Shown here: positions 35,715-49,403 of the stretch, piece after piece
Position numbering within the stretch: the stretch's first letter is position 1
Layout: each line of letters opens with the position of its first letter
Source: Cloeon dipterum
Taxonomy: Eukaryota > Arthropoda > Insecta > Ephemeroptera > Baetidae
Length of the DNA stretch: 64,000 nt
NCBI RefSeq assembly: GCF_949628265.1
Contig: NC_088788.1
Span: 25,530,335-25,594,334, forward strand
Reading direction: 5' to 3'
Position numbers and translations under genes: made by a program
Notes under the pieces: model-generated
What the model was told of the DNA's origin: nothing
The model's input: only the letters and a program-made list of their open reading frames with translations
Databases searched by the model: none

Positions 35715-35846
35715 TATAATAATAATAATAATCTTTATTTGACTTTTGGCATGCACATAACTCATCACAATAAATTGTACCGAATTACATACATCCAATT
35801 GCAAAAAAATCAATCATACAGTAACATTCATTCAAAAAAAAAAAAA
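35715..35846. repeat. (TAA)n repeat and nearby A-run, possible retroelement remnant
   Basis: ATAATAATAATAATAAT at 35715-35732 is followed by CTTTATTTGACTTTTGGCATG and, about 100 bases later, a 13-base A-run at 35834-35846. Trinucleotide tails next to short AT-rich conserved-looking sequence are common at the 3' ends of insect non-LTR elements. No coding part was seen, so this is only a possibility. Confidence 0.25.
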
Positions 35847-37277
35847 CATAGCTAACTTTTTAAAAGTTAATATAGCATTATAGTCTTGAAAAAATAAGTA
35901 TAGGATAGGATTGACGTTCTAGGTTCTTGAGTTTTTATTTTTGAGGTACTTTCATTCTTTTCTTCCTAAACGTATTTTTTAATTTTTGCTCTGAACACTG
36001 AACTATAGTTAATCATGCTTGTAGTTATAAAAAACTTTTGTCAAGGGAATTTTGAATACTGATTCTAGTTTCTACAAAATTCAATGAAATTTTATGAAAT
36101 TTATATTATATCAATATCAATAATATGATTTATTATCTTATAAAACACTCCAGAAGTCCAGACTTGGATTTTGGCGCCCAATACCCCCACCAGAGCGATC
36201 TTGACAAGGAGGCTTCAGATGGGGGCGTGTCAACACACGCTCCATAGTACACGCTGAACACGGCGAACACGCTCCTTGGCGGAATTTGTGCGGTTATTTG
36301 AGAGTCTCAGCCGGTCGCAGAGTTGCGTTCCAGAGTGCCTGAAATTTGCAGCTTTTTGCAACCCTTGTTGCTTAATCCACATCTGGAACATTTAGAGGGG
36401 TGAGTTTTAGCTCCACACTCGCTGCGAGCGTTACCTCAGGTGCTCTGCGGATGGTTTTTTGGGGAGAATTAAGTTGAAGAAAAATCCGCGCGAAAGTGCG
36501 TGGATGCATTGTTATTATGTAGACAAAATGATTTGATTTAATGGTGTGGCTGCAGACGCGAGTTTCTTCTTTATTTCCGCATTTCATCGATTTCCCAGCG
36601 TGTACAATTTACGCTGATTGGTGTCGCACGATGAATGTAACTTCAAAGGTACTTTGCCGGTGACCCAAGTCTCAACAACTAACCCTTGGTTATGTTTGTT
36701 TGCAAAACGGTAATCAAAAGCGCGGGACTTTTGATTTTTAGCCACGATTTTTGGTTTGTTATGCATTGAGAACATCACACTTGATTAGACACAGACACCT
36801 CTGAACAGGATCAGATCAGTGATGTTTGTTTTTTGACATTGGGTCTGCTATCTATAATACAAAGGGATTTAGATAAAAATATACATATTTTGTGGGTGGT
36901 GGATCCTTTTCAACAATTTCCATTAATGAATTTCCTTCAAAATTGGTTCACAGCTAATATTTAGGCTATGAGAGAATATTCCTGGAAATATACAGGATTC
37001 GTATTAAAAGCAGTCACAAGGAGTTTATACAGGGGTGAATTGACAAGCGTCCACGGCTTCTATCTGTTGTCAATCTGCCTCAAATTTTTGTACACGCGAT
37101 TCCATTTGAAAAAGGTAAAAAGAAAAGTTTGACGATGAATTTTCATCCGCGCGGTCCCTGCGCTTTTTACTTACGGCCCTGCATGGATTTTTGCACATTG
37201 ATATTTAGATTTGATTTCCCCCTCTTGAAGTAAGAAAATCTAATCTGAATATTCACTTGCAGGGCCGGAAAGTAAAA

Positions 37278-40200
37278 ATGCGTGACATGACCTCCGACGT
37301 GGAGAACCTGGCGACTGCCCTCGAGCAGAGTTCGCTGACCCTGGGCACTGTGTCCTTCGAGGGCCAGGGTCGCAAGTTGGACGGCGAGCAAGATGCTCAG
37401 CCGGTCGTCGTAGAGATGGCCAAATGGCGTGGAAAGATGGAGGTAAGCAATTCATTTGTTACAAATTTATTTCCATTTTCAATAAAAGATTTTTGGCAAA
37501 TTTCAAATTAAATTAAATTCATGCTAGATCTTTTGCCCCGTTTCTAACTCAAATTTTCCTCAGGTGCTGAATCTAGCCGGAAATACCCTGGGTGTAGACG
37601 CTTGTAAAGCTGTTGGCAAGGAGCTCGAGTCTCACCCTGAACTAAGATTCGCCCTGTGGAAGGACATGTTTACTGGGCGCATGAAGGAGGAGATCCCAGA
37701 CGCTCTGCGCTTCCTGGGCTGTGGACTGGTGCTGGCCAAGGCCAAGCTTTATGAGCTGGACCTGAGTGACAACGCGTTTGGGCCCATTGGCATCGGGGGG
37801 CTAGTCACCCTGCTGCAGAGCGAGCCCTGCTTCAGCCTGCAGGTGCTGCGGCTTAACAATAATGGACTTGGCACAAGTGGTGGCAAACTGCTGGCCAAGA
37901 GTCTGATCGACTGCTACGAGGCAAGCGGCAAGAAGTTGGCGCTCAGGGTCTTCATCGCGGGCAGGAACCGCTTGGAGAATGATGGATCTCGCGCACTCTC
38001 AATAGTGAGAACAAATTGATTTCTTACTTAGAGCATAAAAGTTATAAAAATCAAGATTTATGAAAGAATGCTAGTTTGAATCTATGGGATGAGAAAGATG
38101 TTAGAGATTATATATATTATTATATTTATTATTCAAGAAGTCAAGTTTTTTGTGTGAAAATGATGAATTAATGCTATTTGCCACCAAGGAATCTAACTAA
38201 ATTTCATTTTTAAAGAGTGAAAAAATCGAGAAGAAGAAAACTGCAACTCTTCACTTAAATCATGCATTGATTGAATTACAATGGTTTCAATGTACATGGA
38301 ATCCAATTTTCTCTTTCGGAACAAGTATGCTATTCTAGCAACCAAAATACTATTCTTACTTATAAAATGAACGTAAGGTACATCCTTTGCAGAAAAATCT
38401 TGTTTTAAATATTTGAATTCTAATTGAAGCGTCTTTAAGATGTTAAGAAGGTTTCACATATATCATGATTTAAAGTGTATCACTTCAGTCACAAAATTGC
38501 TAGTTTGTTATATTGAGGGAAATGTGAGATAAAAAGGCGCGTTTCTTAAAGTCTGGCTGTCATGTGAACCACTCAAATAACTCCTTTTAATTTTCATTTC
38601 AGGTTTTCTCAACGCTTGGGTCGCTACAGGAGATCGCAATGCCGCAAAACGGAATCTACGCTCCAGGCCTGCAAGCGCTGGCCGACTCGTTTAAAAAGTG
38701 CCCCGACCTTCAGGTGCTCAACCTGAACGACAACTGCATGGCACGCCAAGGCGCCGTGTCGATCGCGGAAGCACTGCCCCTGTTGCCAAGACTGCGGTCG
38801 GTCAACTTTGGTGACTGCCTGGTCAAGTCGAAAGGCGCCATGGTGATCGCAGCTGCGCTCAAGAGCAACGAAAAGCTGGAAGAGGTGATCCTCTCCTTCG
38901 ACGAAATTGGCTCGAGCGCCCTCTCCTCCATCTGCGACTCGCTCAGGGGCAAGACGGCCCTCAAGACTCTCGACCTTGAGGGGAATTCCTTCAAGAGCCG
39001 TGGGAAGAAAATCTTGGAAGCCTACCCAGACCTTCCCATTAGGCTGGGCGAGGATGAAGATGATGATGACGAGGAAGAGGAAGAGTCAGAGGAGGAAGAG
39101 GAGGGTCCCGTAGAGGAAGAAGAGGAGGAGGACGAGGAGGAAGAACCTGTTGCACTGTTGAAAACTCCCAGCAAGAGCCAGGTAGGATTCTTGTATTTTC
39201 AGTTTTCAATTTTTTCCTCTCTAAAGCTGTTTAGAGATAACTATCGCCGGAGATTGCTCAACAATTTTTTTTTAATCTCTTTAATTGCTGATTGCTACAT
39301 ATTTTTTGTTTGTATTTATTATATTTACAATTTTAGATCTACTCTTTCAGAAAATGTCTGTGATCAGATTGAAAATAATACAAAGAAAATTGATCATAAA
39401 ATTTGTTTTTAAATCAATTCTGTAATTCTCTGCTAAATGTCCCAAAATAAGCTATAATCGCTGAAAAATATTCCACCACTGCATGTGGCTCACATCAGGA
39501 AAGGCTTCATAAGTTAAAAATGGTTTTGCCAAAAACTAAAACGATGCATCCTATGAGTGTCCTTGTAAGAGGAAAGGTTTTCTATTACTAAGAGGGCAAT
39601 TCAAATAAATTTAAAACTTGAATAGTCATATAAACTTGAATTTAAAAAAAATGTGTTTTCAAGATTTTCTGCAGTTTTTCAAATTAAACACCATGACAAA
39701 AAAAGTTGTAGTTGCCAGAGTGATGTATTTTTATAACTGATTAGTTTATCTTGATTATCACCCGTTATGATCCAATTTCGTCCACTTGTTATCTTTTTTA
39801 ATATATTTTGACTCTCCCTGTTAATGTTCTAATATTGGTCTGAGCCAACATTATTAGTTTTTTTAATTCTCACATTCATTCAAAACTACATAAGATTTTC
39901 TCTAAAAATTAATCACACAGTCATATAGTTCTGCATTGTATTATTATCCATTTGTTGACAGGATATTAAAAGATATTAATAACTAAACTTGCCGTTCTCT
40001 TTTGGTGTGTTCAGGTCATCCAGGTGGTGGAGTCCCCAGAGAAGGAGGTGACAGTAGAGCAGTTCCTCAAAGAGCCTCTCTCAAGAAAGTTCGCTCTTCT
40101 AGGAACAGAGCGTTATTCCAAGATCAAATCTTACTTTGACTCGCTGCCCAAATCAGAGCTGACCACAAAGGGCGTGGAAGTGTTAATGTCAGTGTGCAGC

Positions 40201-40539
40201 TCTGCCGCGTGCAATGACGAAAAAACGCGGTCAGACGCGTCTGAAATCGGTTTGCTGTTATTCACAAAGCTGTTCGACTGGGCCAAGCAGAACGATTCAG
40301 TTTCCCTGCTCAACAACTCGCTGCTGGTCAACCTACAGCTTATCAAGTCAGAGGAGGGCAATAAGTACAAGCCAGTCTTGTGGAACATTGAGGGCTGTTT
40401 AATCGTGCTTGAAAAAGTGTGCAACCAGAGCCTGCTGCCCGAGACGACCAAAGACATTCTCAAATTGTTCCTTCAGCGACCCAATGTAACGGTGAATCAG
40501 TTTGCCGTGGCCAAAAACAGACTTTTATCCGCACTCTAG
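37278..40539 (+). CDS. RanGAP: Ran GTPase-activating protein
   Basis: Stimulates GTP hydrolysis by Ran on the cytoplasmic side of nuclear pores and so maintains the Ran gradient for transport. Four exons (37278-37442, 37564-38004, 38603-39181 and 40015-40539) give 569 residues, near the metazoan RanGAP1 length. The first 350 residues are leucine-rich repeats with the RanGAP pattern, for example LDLSDNAFGPIG, LRLNNNGLG, GRNRLENDG, LNLNDNCMARQG and LDLEGNSF. A nearly pure Glu/Asp tract follows at about 351-385, and then a helical C-terminal domain. That domain contains IKSE near residue 506, matching the consensus and likely position of the SUMO acceptor motif of vertebrate RanGAP1. The start could also be the ATG three codons downstream. 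An AG acceptor at 37261-37262 implies an upstream untranslated exon. Confidence 0.94.
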
Positions 40540-41324
40540 TGCTGCGAATCACGCTTCTTCATGTTCATTTTACATCCCATCTTTAATTATTTAATGGAAA
40601 ATAAAAGAACAATTTTGTAATCCAATTTTGTTTAAATTTTTGGGGTTTCGCTTCAATGATCTGCTTTCCCCTAGAAAATTGTCTGTGGCGCTAGTGGTTT
40701 AAGTAATGAATACGGATTTCTACCAAACCATTAGCTCGCATTGATGACCGCATGCTTGGCGTGCACTTCAATGAGAGGAAAATTGGGTGATTTGCGCCTA
40801 CATTTGATTCTCTTTCGTTGCAGTGACGAGTTCATTCGAATTTGGGAGGGTTGCGTAAGCTCTCAGACTCGTTACTTGCTGGTTTGCACCTTTCCAGCTT
40901 CCAGCATGCGTGAATTAATTTCACAGGATGAATGTCAAGTATTTCAATAAAAGACCCTTATGCGGTGGCAGTAACTTGAGCTAGTTCTTTTCTGGACTGG
41001 GATTCCTCCAATGAGGCCCGTGCGATGCTACTGTGATTTTCTTGATATCCGGGGGTTTCCCATATCTCCTAACATATTTGTTACAACTCAATATTTACTT
41101 AAAACAAAACATTGGAGTACTAAGTGCGATGATTTTTTTTTTGCCCATTATAAATATATTTTCCTCAAACTTTAGTTGAGGTAAAAGTTGCAAAGCGGAT
41201 AGCAGCTGGGCAGATGCTTCAAAAAGTTTGTGATGACCATTCAATTGGGTCTCAAACTTTGTTAATATCAGCAGTTGTTGCTCAAAACATTTTTCTGCTT
41301 CGATTTTACAGAGCTTGATGCAGC
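40540..41324. other. Intergenic: RanGAP 3' end and RAD18 5' flank
   Basis: No gene is seen in these 785 bases. The RanGAP polyadenylation signal is at 40600. The right end is the RAD18 promoter or 5' untranslated region and includes an out-of-frame ATG at 41318, seven bases before the RAD18 start. Confidence 0.6.
40600..40605 (+). terminator. RanGAP polyadenylation signal
   Basis: An AATAAA hexamer lies 61 bases after the RanGAP stop codon. Confidence 0.65.
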
Positions 41325-43595
41325 ATGGAGGACAACGCTGGCGAGGAAATTTGGGCAGGGAACCCTCCTGCCCTGGAAACAATGGAGTACCTGCTGAGGT
41401 GCGGGATTTGCTATGAGACCATGAACATTGCCCTGATCACACCATGCTCCCACAATTGTAAGACTATAAGTAGTGTAATTATTTAAATAGGAAATTAGTA
41501 ATTTGATGTACCTGCTCAATTTTATTTCCAGTTTGCTCTCTGTGCATCAGAAAATACATGCAGTACAAAACGTCGTGCCCGCGGTGCTTTGCGAACGTGA
41601 ATGAATCCGAGCTAAAAAACAATCGCGTCCTAGATGAAATTATCACGTTGCTGCCGAGACTGAAGACTCAAGTGAAAATATCTCCGACCGACGGTATTTA
41701 TCTGGAAACCCCTTCAGAAGAGAACAGACAAGTGAGAACTCCTCAAAAGCAAGTGGTGGCAAGTGAGCCGGCAGCAAACCTGGCCAAAGAGAGTCTGAAT
41801 ACGTCCTTTGGGAGCGCACCAGGGACGCCGAAGGGCAAGGCCAAACCCACGCCGGAGGGCAAGGCCAAACCCAGGAGTATCTGGGAGTCGTTGACGAGGA
41901 GTCCAGTGGCTGGTTCGTCCAAGGTTGTGCCCAAGGTGCCTTGTCCCGTGTGCGGCGTGCAGATCGCAGAACGCAGCATCAATTTGCACATCGACAAGTG
42001 CCTGGACAGCGGTGGAAAACCTCAGGGTACTAATTCGGCTTTCATGTAAGTGTGGCTTAATGGATGGGTATTTTATTTGCGGAACAAATAAAAAATCTTT
42101 AACTGGGGATTTCAGGTTAGCAATGCAAAAATCTGTAAATCTTCAGATGAGAAAGAGGATGCCCAAGTTAGTTTATTCCCTGATGAAAGACGCAGAATTG
42201 CGGAAAAGGTGCTACGAAGTGAATTTGAGCATACAAGGGGACAGGAAAACTTTGATCAAGCGACACAAAAGGTTTGAAACCAATTTAAATTTTTCCATGT
42301 TCGAGGCCAAACTCAATTCTCGTTACAGATACACTTTAATGTACAATTCCGAGTGTGACAGTGCAAATCCTCGGCCCGTGGAAGAAATAGTGAATCAGGT
42401 GATGAAAGAGGAGCGCGAGGAAAGAATGGCGAATAGCAACCCTTGGAAGGTGAACACATGAGAGCAATAATTTAGAAAAATGTTCCTGACGCAGAGTTTT
42501 TTTTTCAGTCATTCCAGGTTGATAGAAAAGCAGACCCAAAAGTTATTGAACAAGCCCAGGCAAAATACAGTAAGTAGCAGATGATATACATGAAAATAGT
42601 TTTATGGCCGAGGTTTCTTCCCCTCTTTGCCCTGGACTAGCTAGTCAAATGGACATTTTACTGTTTAAAATTCTAGAGTTTAATTTGTTACCAATTGTTC
42701 TTTTCGTTACTTATAATTTTCTCAGCTTTAAACAAGCTGTGTCCGCAACACCCGCACTAAACGCCCACACTTAGCACTTCAAATATAGCTCGCAGATTGA
42801 GAATTAAAATAATATCTGTGACCATTTAATCAATTTTAACGTTGAAAAATATTTATTTAAAGTAATTATTTAGCAAACAAAAATTTCAATTCATGATGTG
42901 GGTAAGATGGTTTCAACCAGCGCGACGTGTTTTTTAATGCTGGTTATCTACCCTGGAAAATTTGCTTTTGCACATACAAATTATGATTTTACATTTTACC
43001 CTGCCAGTTTCGTTAGAATTGTGGATTTGCGAAAAAATCAAATATTCTTCAATGTTTTTTCCTTGTTTCAGGATCAGAGAACCAGAGCCACTTCTCCAAA
43101 CTGATGGCTGACCTGAAGCAGCGGCAGTCCAACAAAAAAGACGCCAAGCAGAAATCTGCCACACAAACCTCAGCTGAAAAATCGCCATCCCTGAAGCAGG
43201 AAATACCAAGGACACCAAGTCCTGAGAAACCAACAGATCCGAGTCCAGGAAATGTATCGGTGCAAGCACAAGAGGTAGACCCTGGAGAGCAGCAAGAGCC
43301 AGCTAGTGGCGAGCCTGGCACGCCAAATTCTGAAATGGACCTCTTGCTTACGCAGCAGCATTCTCCTGAGCTGCGGAAGAAGCGCAGCACTTCAAGGGTG
43401 AGTTCATATTTGGAGGATGAGGACAGCGACAGTCCATTTTCTGAGCCGCGGAAAAGGGTTGTGAGCCCAGTGTACGTAGTGTCAGACGATGACCCGTGGG
43501 ATGACGAGCCAAGGCAAAAAGTCACAAAAAGGTTGAAGAGTTCCCAAGACGAGCAGCCGCTCAGGAGGTCCAGGAGGAAAAAACTCAAGTCATGA
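41325..43595 (+). CDS. RAD18: E3 ubiquitin ligase RAD18
   Basis: The ligase that, with RAD6, monoubiquitinates PCNA at stalled forks to start translesion synthesis. Five exons (41325-41457, 41532-42045, 42116-42449, 42518-42569 and 43072-43595) give 518 residues, with consistent phases. A C3HC4 RING spans about residues 26-63 (C26, C29, C41, H43, C46, C49, C60, C63). A UBZ4 ubiquitin-binding zinc finger near residues 180-205 shows CPVCG...H..KC. A SAP-like DNA-binding segment follows, with LRKRCYEVNLSIQGDRKTL. The tail is acidic to basic and ends in RRSRRKKLKS, which could be a nuclear localisation signal. The linker carries a duplicated GKAKP unit at 41827-41875. An upstream ATG seven bases before the start is in another frame and overlaps it. 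Confidence 0.92.
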
Positions 43596-43673
43596 AATAT
43601 TTTCAACACCACTTTATTGTTAATATGTATCTCTAATATACACAAATATGTACTTGAACCATAGATTTTTGTG

Positions 43674-43679
43674 AATAAA
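43674..43679 (+). terminator. RAD18 polyadenylation signal
   Basis: An AATAAA hexamer lies 79 bases after the RAD18 stop codon. Confidence 0.65.
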
Positions 43680-46587
43680 CGCTCAATTCCAATTCCACTT
43701 GACGCTTTATCAGTCCTTAAATGAGTCAGGGCACGAGGAAAGGGAAACACCATTTGAAATGAATTCGTAACACGTTTATTCATCGAAGGCAATTTTACAA
43801 ATTACGAAGTTTCCTTCTCAGCGAGAATTGTGTAAATCAACAGGGCGACGGGAATCAGCTGTTATACAAACTCAAGTAATAGTGTGTGACTCGTTAATCC
43901 TGATTAAACCTAAGATCATTTCCCATTACATATAAATACACATAATAACCTTATGTACGGCTGGTTGATTGCAACTCGGAGCGATCGAACGCTACTGTAA
44001 AAGGTGTGTCTGTGTGATAATTTTTATAATGCGGACAAAACTAATTACAACTAAAGTTAAATTAATACTCGCTCGGAGCAATTTTGTGCGAAACCGTCGA
44101 TTGAAATAATGATCAAAAGAAAAATATCCCGACTCATAAAAAACTCAAATCTCTAGAAATAATTTTACAGACTAGATTATAAATTAAAGAGGCGCGCTAC
44201 GAAACGAGCGATGCAGAGGCTTGTGTTTCAAAATTTTTCCCATTAAGTACAAACGGCTGTTTAATGATTGGAATCGAGAGCGCTCTTACTCTTAAGGCAG
44301 AGAGCAAAAATATAATATTCGATTCGATCAGAGGGTGAAAATTTATGTCTGAAAATTATTGCACAAGCCCAAACGATCGCTGCATAACCGACGTGATTTG
44401 AATTATCTCACACAAATGAAGATTGGAAGGGGGAATCAAGGCGCACAAAACGAAAGGCGAGGCGGGGATCGGAAATTCGACTTTTGAGCCCCGCGGCAGC
44501 AGAGACAACATTGACCATTGAATTGTATATAAAACATGTTTGTGTGTCCGTACCTGTGTGTGTTGGTTTTCTTTCTCGTCAGAATATATTATATTGCTTT
44601 CAAAGTTTCTTTGAATAACCGCGCAGAGCAAAAGAGAGGCTACATTTTTTATATCTCGCGTGATTAATTTTTTTTCCATTTCGATCAACACCAAGCGCAG
44701 CAGCGGCGATTTTTATCAAAAACACACCGATTTTGAATAAGTGTGAGTGTGAAAAAGGCGCAATTCACGTCCATGACACGCGCGTAAGGAAAAGCGAAAC
44801 GGAAAATCCCTCGATGGCCACCGGTCGGACAGCGAGGTGTGTGTCCAATCGAAATCTGCAAAAAGTGCACTTCTGGCGCGAGTTTCTCGCCCGAAAATGG
44901 GCAAAAATTTCCACAAAATTTATTTTCATAGCTGCATTGCAAAATTCGGTGCTACTCTTTTTTCATGGGGGTGGGAGCTAAAAAGGCAGACCAGAAGATG
45001 CAGAATTTCCTACCATTTTCTTTCCTCGCGGAACCAACCGGTAATTTTCCATTTCGAAAACTTCTCGAGTGTTCTGAATACGTTCGTCTTTTATTTTAAA
45101 TAGGTAATTTTAATAATCGTGTTTGCTGTTTTAACAATATATACGGAGTACATTTATAATTATTCAACAACATTTTATCACCGAGCAGAATTTATTATTA
45201 ATGGGCAGCGGGAGTGAATACGCACGGGGAAATGAAACCAAAATAACAACACCTTTCGAAACTCTCGATCCTGCAGAGTGAAATGTCCTCCGACACTTTG
45301 TGAATTACGGTGGCAGACGCCCATTCGCGCAATTTTCCTGAGTGTTCAAAGCGCCCAGAGACACGATTACAGTTTTTCACGAAACAACCACGAGCAGGCT
45401 AGTTAGTTACATTAAATACACGACTTGTCGAAATCGCCCATTCCGAGTCACGTTTTGAGCTATATTTTTTGAATACAACTTCTCTGGGCCGTGATTTTCG
45501 GTAGATGAAATCTCTAGATCGGTTCGACTACGCTGAGAATATGATAAGCAGGCGGCGTTGGTTTGAATCGCTTTCGGAAACTTGCTTCAACAACACGATC
45601 GTATGTGTGTTTGCGTTACCGAACAATAGAACAATTTTTTAAACCGCGCTTTTCTCGTATGTTGTAGTGCGCGCGTGTTTAGTGAATATATTATATAATT
45701 ATTTCCATGCAAAAATTCGCGTGTGTGCTTGAATTGCGCGCGGCACCTCGCGATGCCATGATAACAACGGTAGGTTTTCTTTTAATTTCAATCTGCGTAG
45801 CATATAATATATTTATGGTTTCATACATATCTTGCGGAGGAATCTTACACACAGATAGAGTGAAGGTTTTATTTACAGGTAGTTTTATACACACCACAAA
45901 CGATTTTCTTTATTAATTATTTACTTTACTCAAATGCACCTGCTATGCGTAGCAGTCTTGTCCAAGAATTCATCGCTTGTCTAAAATGTTCGCAACATCA
46001 AAATGCTTGGGGAGGAAATCAATCATCGAAACGAGAATTCGAAGGTTTTTTAATTTCATAGCACACACCGAAAAGGCTAGGGTTTTATTATGCAATTATG
46101 CAGAAAGCGAGAGAAAGATGAATTATTTTAAAATTTCCGAAGAAGGAACAACTTCGTCCGTGGACCGTGTATACTTTTTCCTATTAAAATTTCAAATAGT
46201 TCTGAACCAACGTGTGTGAGTGTTAAGTGACTGATTAAGGTGTTAGGCGGCTGATAAATGTATAAATGTATCGATACACACTCTCTGCGCCTAGAAGTGT
46301 GGCTTCCTTGCAATTTGTCGCGCTGCATGCCTCGCCGCAAAAATTTCAAATCTTCGTCTAAACGCGATTAGCTGGCGGAGCCCCCTCGAGGCCACCACGG
46401 GCCGTGCCGGGGGGCGCCCGTCGGTATGGAGAATGAGCAAAAACCGTTATGCAGTTATCCTTAAAATTTAAAAATTATTAGTGTGTCGTCGCGCGTGTTT
46501 ATGTTTTTATGCACATTATCCTCTTTTTATCTCATCAACTAGATTCTTTTAAATTACAGTTAACTTTTTCCAGTAAATTATTACGCT

Positions 46588-47046
46588 ATGGAGTGGGAGT
46601 TTTGTATCGTGAAATTATCAGTTTATATGTTTATTTGTATAATAATTATTGTATATATAATATTCAACATCGCATGGCCACAGTCAGTAAGTCGTGCGGT
46701 TGAGTCCGCACTTGAGCGTCTCGCGCAACCACCGCTTCCGTTCCCCTCCGATGTCGACCGGGAGAGAAGGGTGGCTGCGCGGCTGAAGGGATGGAGGTCG
46801 CCTCCTCAGGTGGGTCGGGGCGGGTTCTCGGGCGCCCGTGGCAGTCGGCCCGGAAAAAGCAGTCGCTCACCGGGCCGACTGCGGGTCCGGGCCCCGAGAC
46901 GAGCACCGCAACTCGCCCCGTCTTCCCCCCGGGGGACTGGAACGCGCAGCAGACGGCTCACAGAGCGGCCTCAACCACGAATAGAAAAGACAAACGATCT
47001 GGTGGACTGGGGGTGGTTCTCGGGGAGGGGGAGGTTATACGCATAG
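46588..47046 (+). CDS. Hypothetical membrane-anchored basic protein (doubtful)
   Basis: An uninterrupted frame of 152 codons. It starts MEWEFCIVKLSVYMF and continues with one strongly hydrophobic segment (about residues 7-28). The tail is very Arg/Pro/Ser-rich, with SPGRLRVRAPRRAP, and ends NDLVDWGWFSGRGRLYA. The first 85 bases are AT-rich and the rest abruptly GC-rich, unlike any neighbour. Long frames arise easily in GC-rich DNA, and two other frames are also open here, so it may be non-coding, part of the neurocalcin 3' untranslated region or a transposon fragment. I recognise no family. Confidence 0.2.
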   Translation: MEWEFCIVKLSVYMFICIIIIVYIIFNIAWPQSVSRAVESALERLAQPPLPFPSDVDRERRVAARLKGWRSPPQVGRGGFSGARGSRPGKSSRSPGRLRVRAPRRAPQLAPSSPRGTGTRSRRLTERPQPRIEKTNDLVDWGWFSGRGRLYA

Positions 47047-47915
47047 CAAAAACACTAAACACAAAATGTTATACAAGACGATTAGTAAGTTGTAGTGTAT
47101 AAACCAGTCCTCGCCTCTAAACACTGACATTGTCCCGCCACGAAAGGGGGTCTCTACTTCTCGTTTACATAGTATTATCAAAGTTGCTGGGGAATGTTGG
47201 CGACATGAGAGGAAAACACAACTGCTACAAGTAGTATTATTCTCGCACGCGGGCATGAAAACGTGGAAAAGAAACGGAAAAACAAGTGAGTGGTACAGGA
47301 GACTTGGCTGCCGACATTCGACTTTGTGCGCATTGGTGGCGATCCGCTACAGTTTCTAATTTAGGAAAGGCATTTTCCTCCTCCTCGTCGTCAAAGCGTC
47401 AGTCGACGTCGCCACGCTCGCATTCAAGGCCGAATCTCGACTAGCAGCCTCGCTAATAATCAATCAATTAATTAAAAAAACGCAAGCGTACAGATACAAA
47501 TGAAGAGTAATAAGGAAATCCCAGGAGGCTGGTACACGAAATTATAACGGATTAAAATATTTTCAGCTATGAAACGTACTTAATTACAAAAGTTAATCAT
47601 ATTCGTAGGGGCAGCGAGAGCGAGTGTATTTTTTCCATAACGGTACATTATGCAAACATACAGGTGTTTCCTTGTGTGTCAGTCGAGACGGGAGAACTGA
47701 CGCCTCTTCAGCTGGCAATGGACTCTTTACTCATTCTTTTCACGAGTGGAGGAGAAACGAAACGAAAGCAATCAGGAGAACACGTGGCCTGCTCGCACGG
47801 CACCAAGCAGCAGCCGCAAGTAGCCCATGGTGGGGTCCCGCCGGGGTCGTGTGCGCCCCACGACCCAGACGGCCCGTCCCACATTGAGCTAGATGCAGTT
47901 GCTGCTTTAGAAGAG

Positions 47916-49403
<1,488 letters not shown>

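Larger units (their letters stand above)
34527..37262. other. Intergenic region between the PDZ gene and RanGAP
   Basis: No gene is supported. The PDZ-gene 3' untranslated region occupies the left end, up to the AATAAA at 34757. A trinucleotide repeat with a nearby A-run lies at 35715-35846. The block near 36180-36360, with repeated ACACGCT-type motifs, is the likeliest promoter or untranslated first exon of RanGAP, because its first coding exon begins at an AG acceptor (37261-37262). Confidence 0.5.
43596..47915. other. Intergenic region with a GC-rich island, between RAD18 and neurocalcin
   Basis: The left end holds the RAD18 3' untranslated region (AATAAA at 43674). The right end is probably a long 3' untranslated region of the minus-strand neurocalcin gene. 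Most of the sequence is AT-rich without recognisable exons. Two GC-rich patches (about 46370-46430 and 46680-47040) stand out, and the second carries the open frame listed at 46588. No tRNA or rRNA match was recognised. Confidence 0.5.

Noticed and set aside
46269-46276. TATCGATA, matching the fly DRE promoter motif
   Set aside because: A single 8-base palindrome in AT-rich DNA with no nearby gene start is expected by chance.
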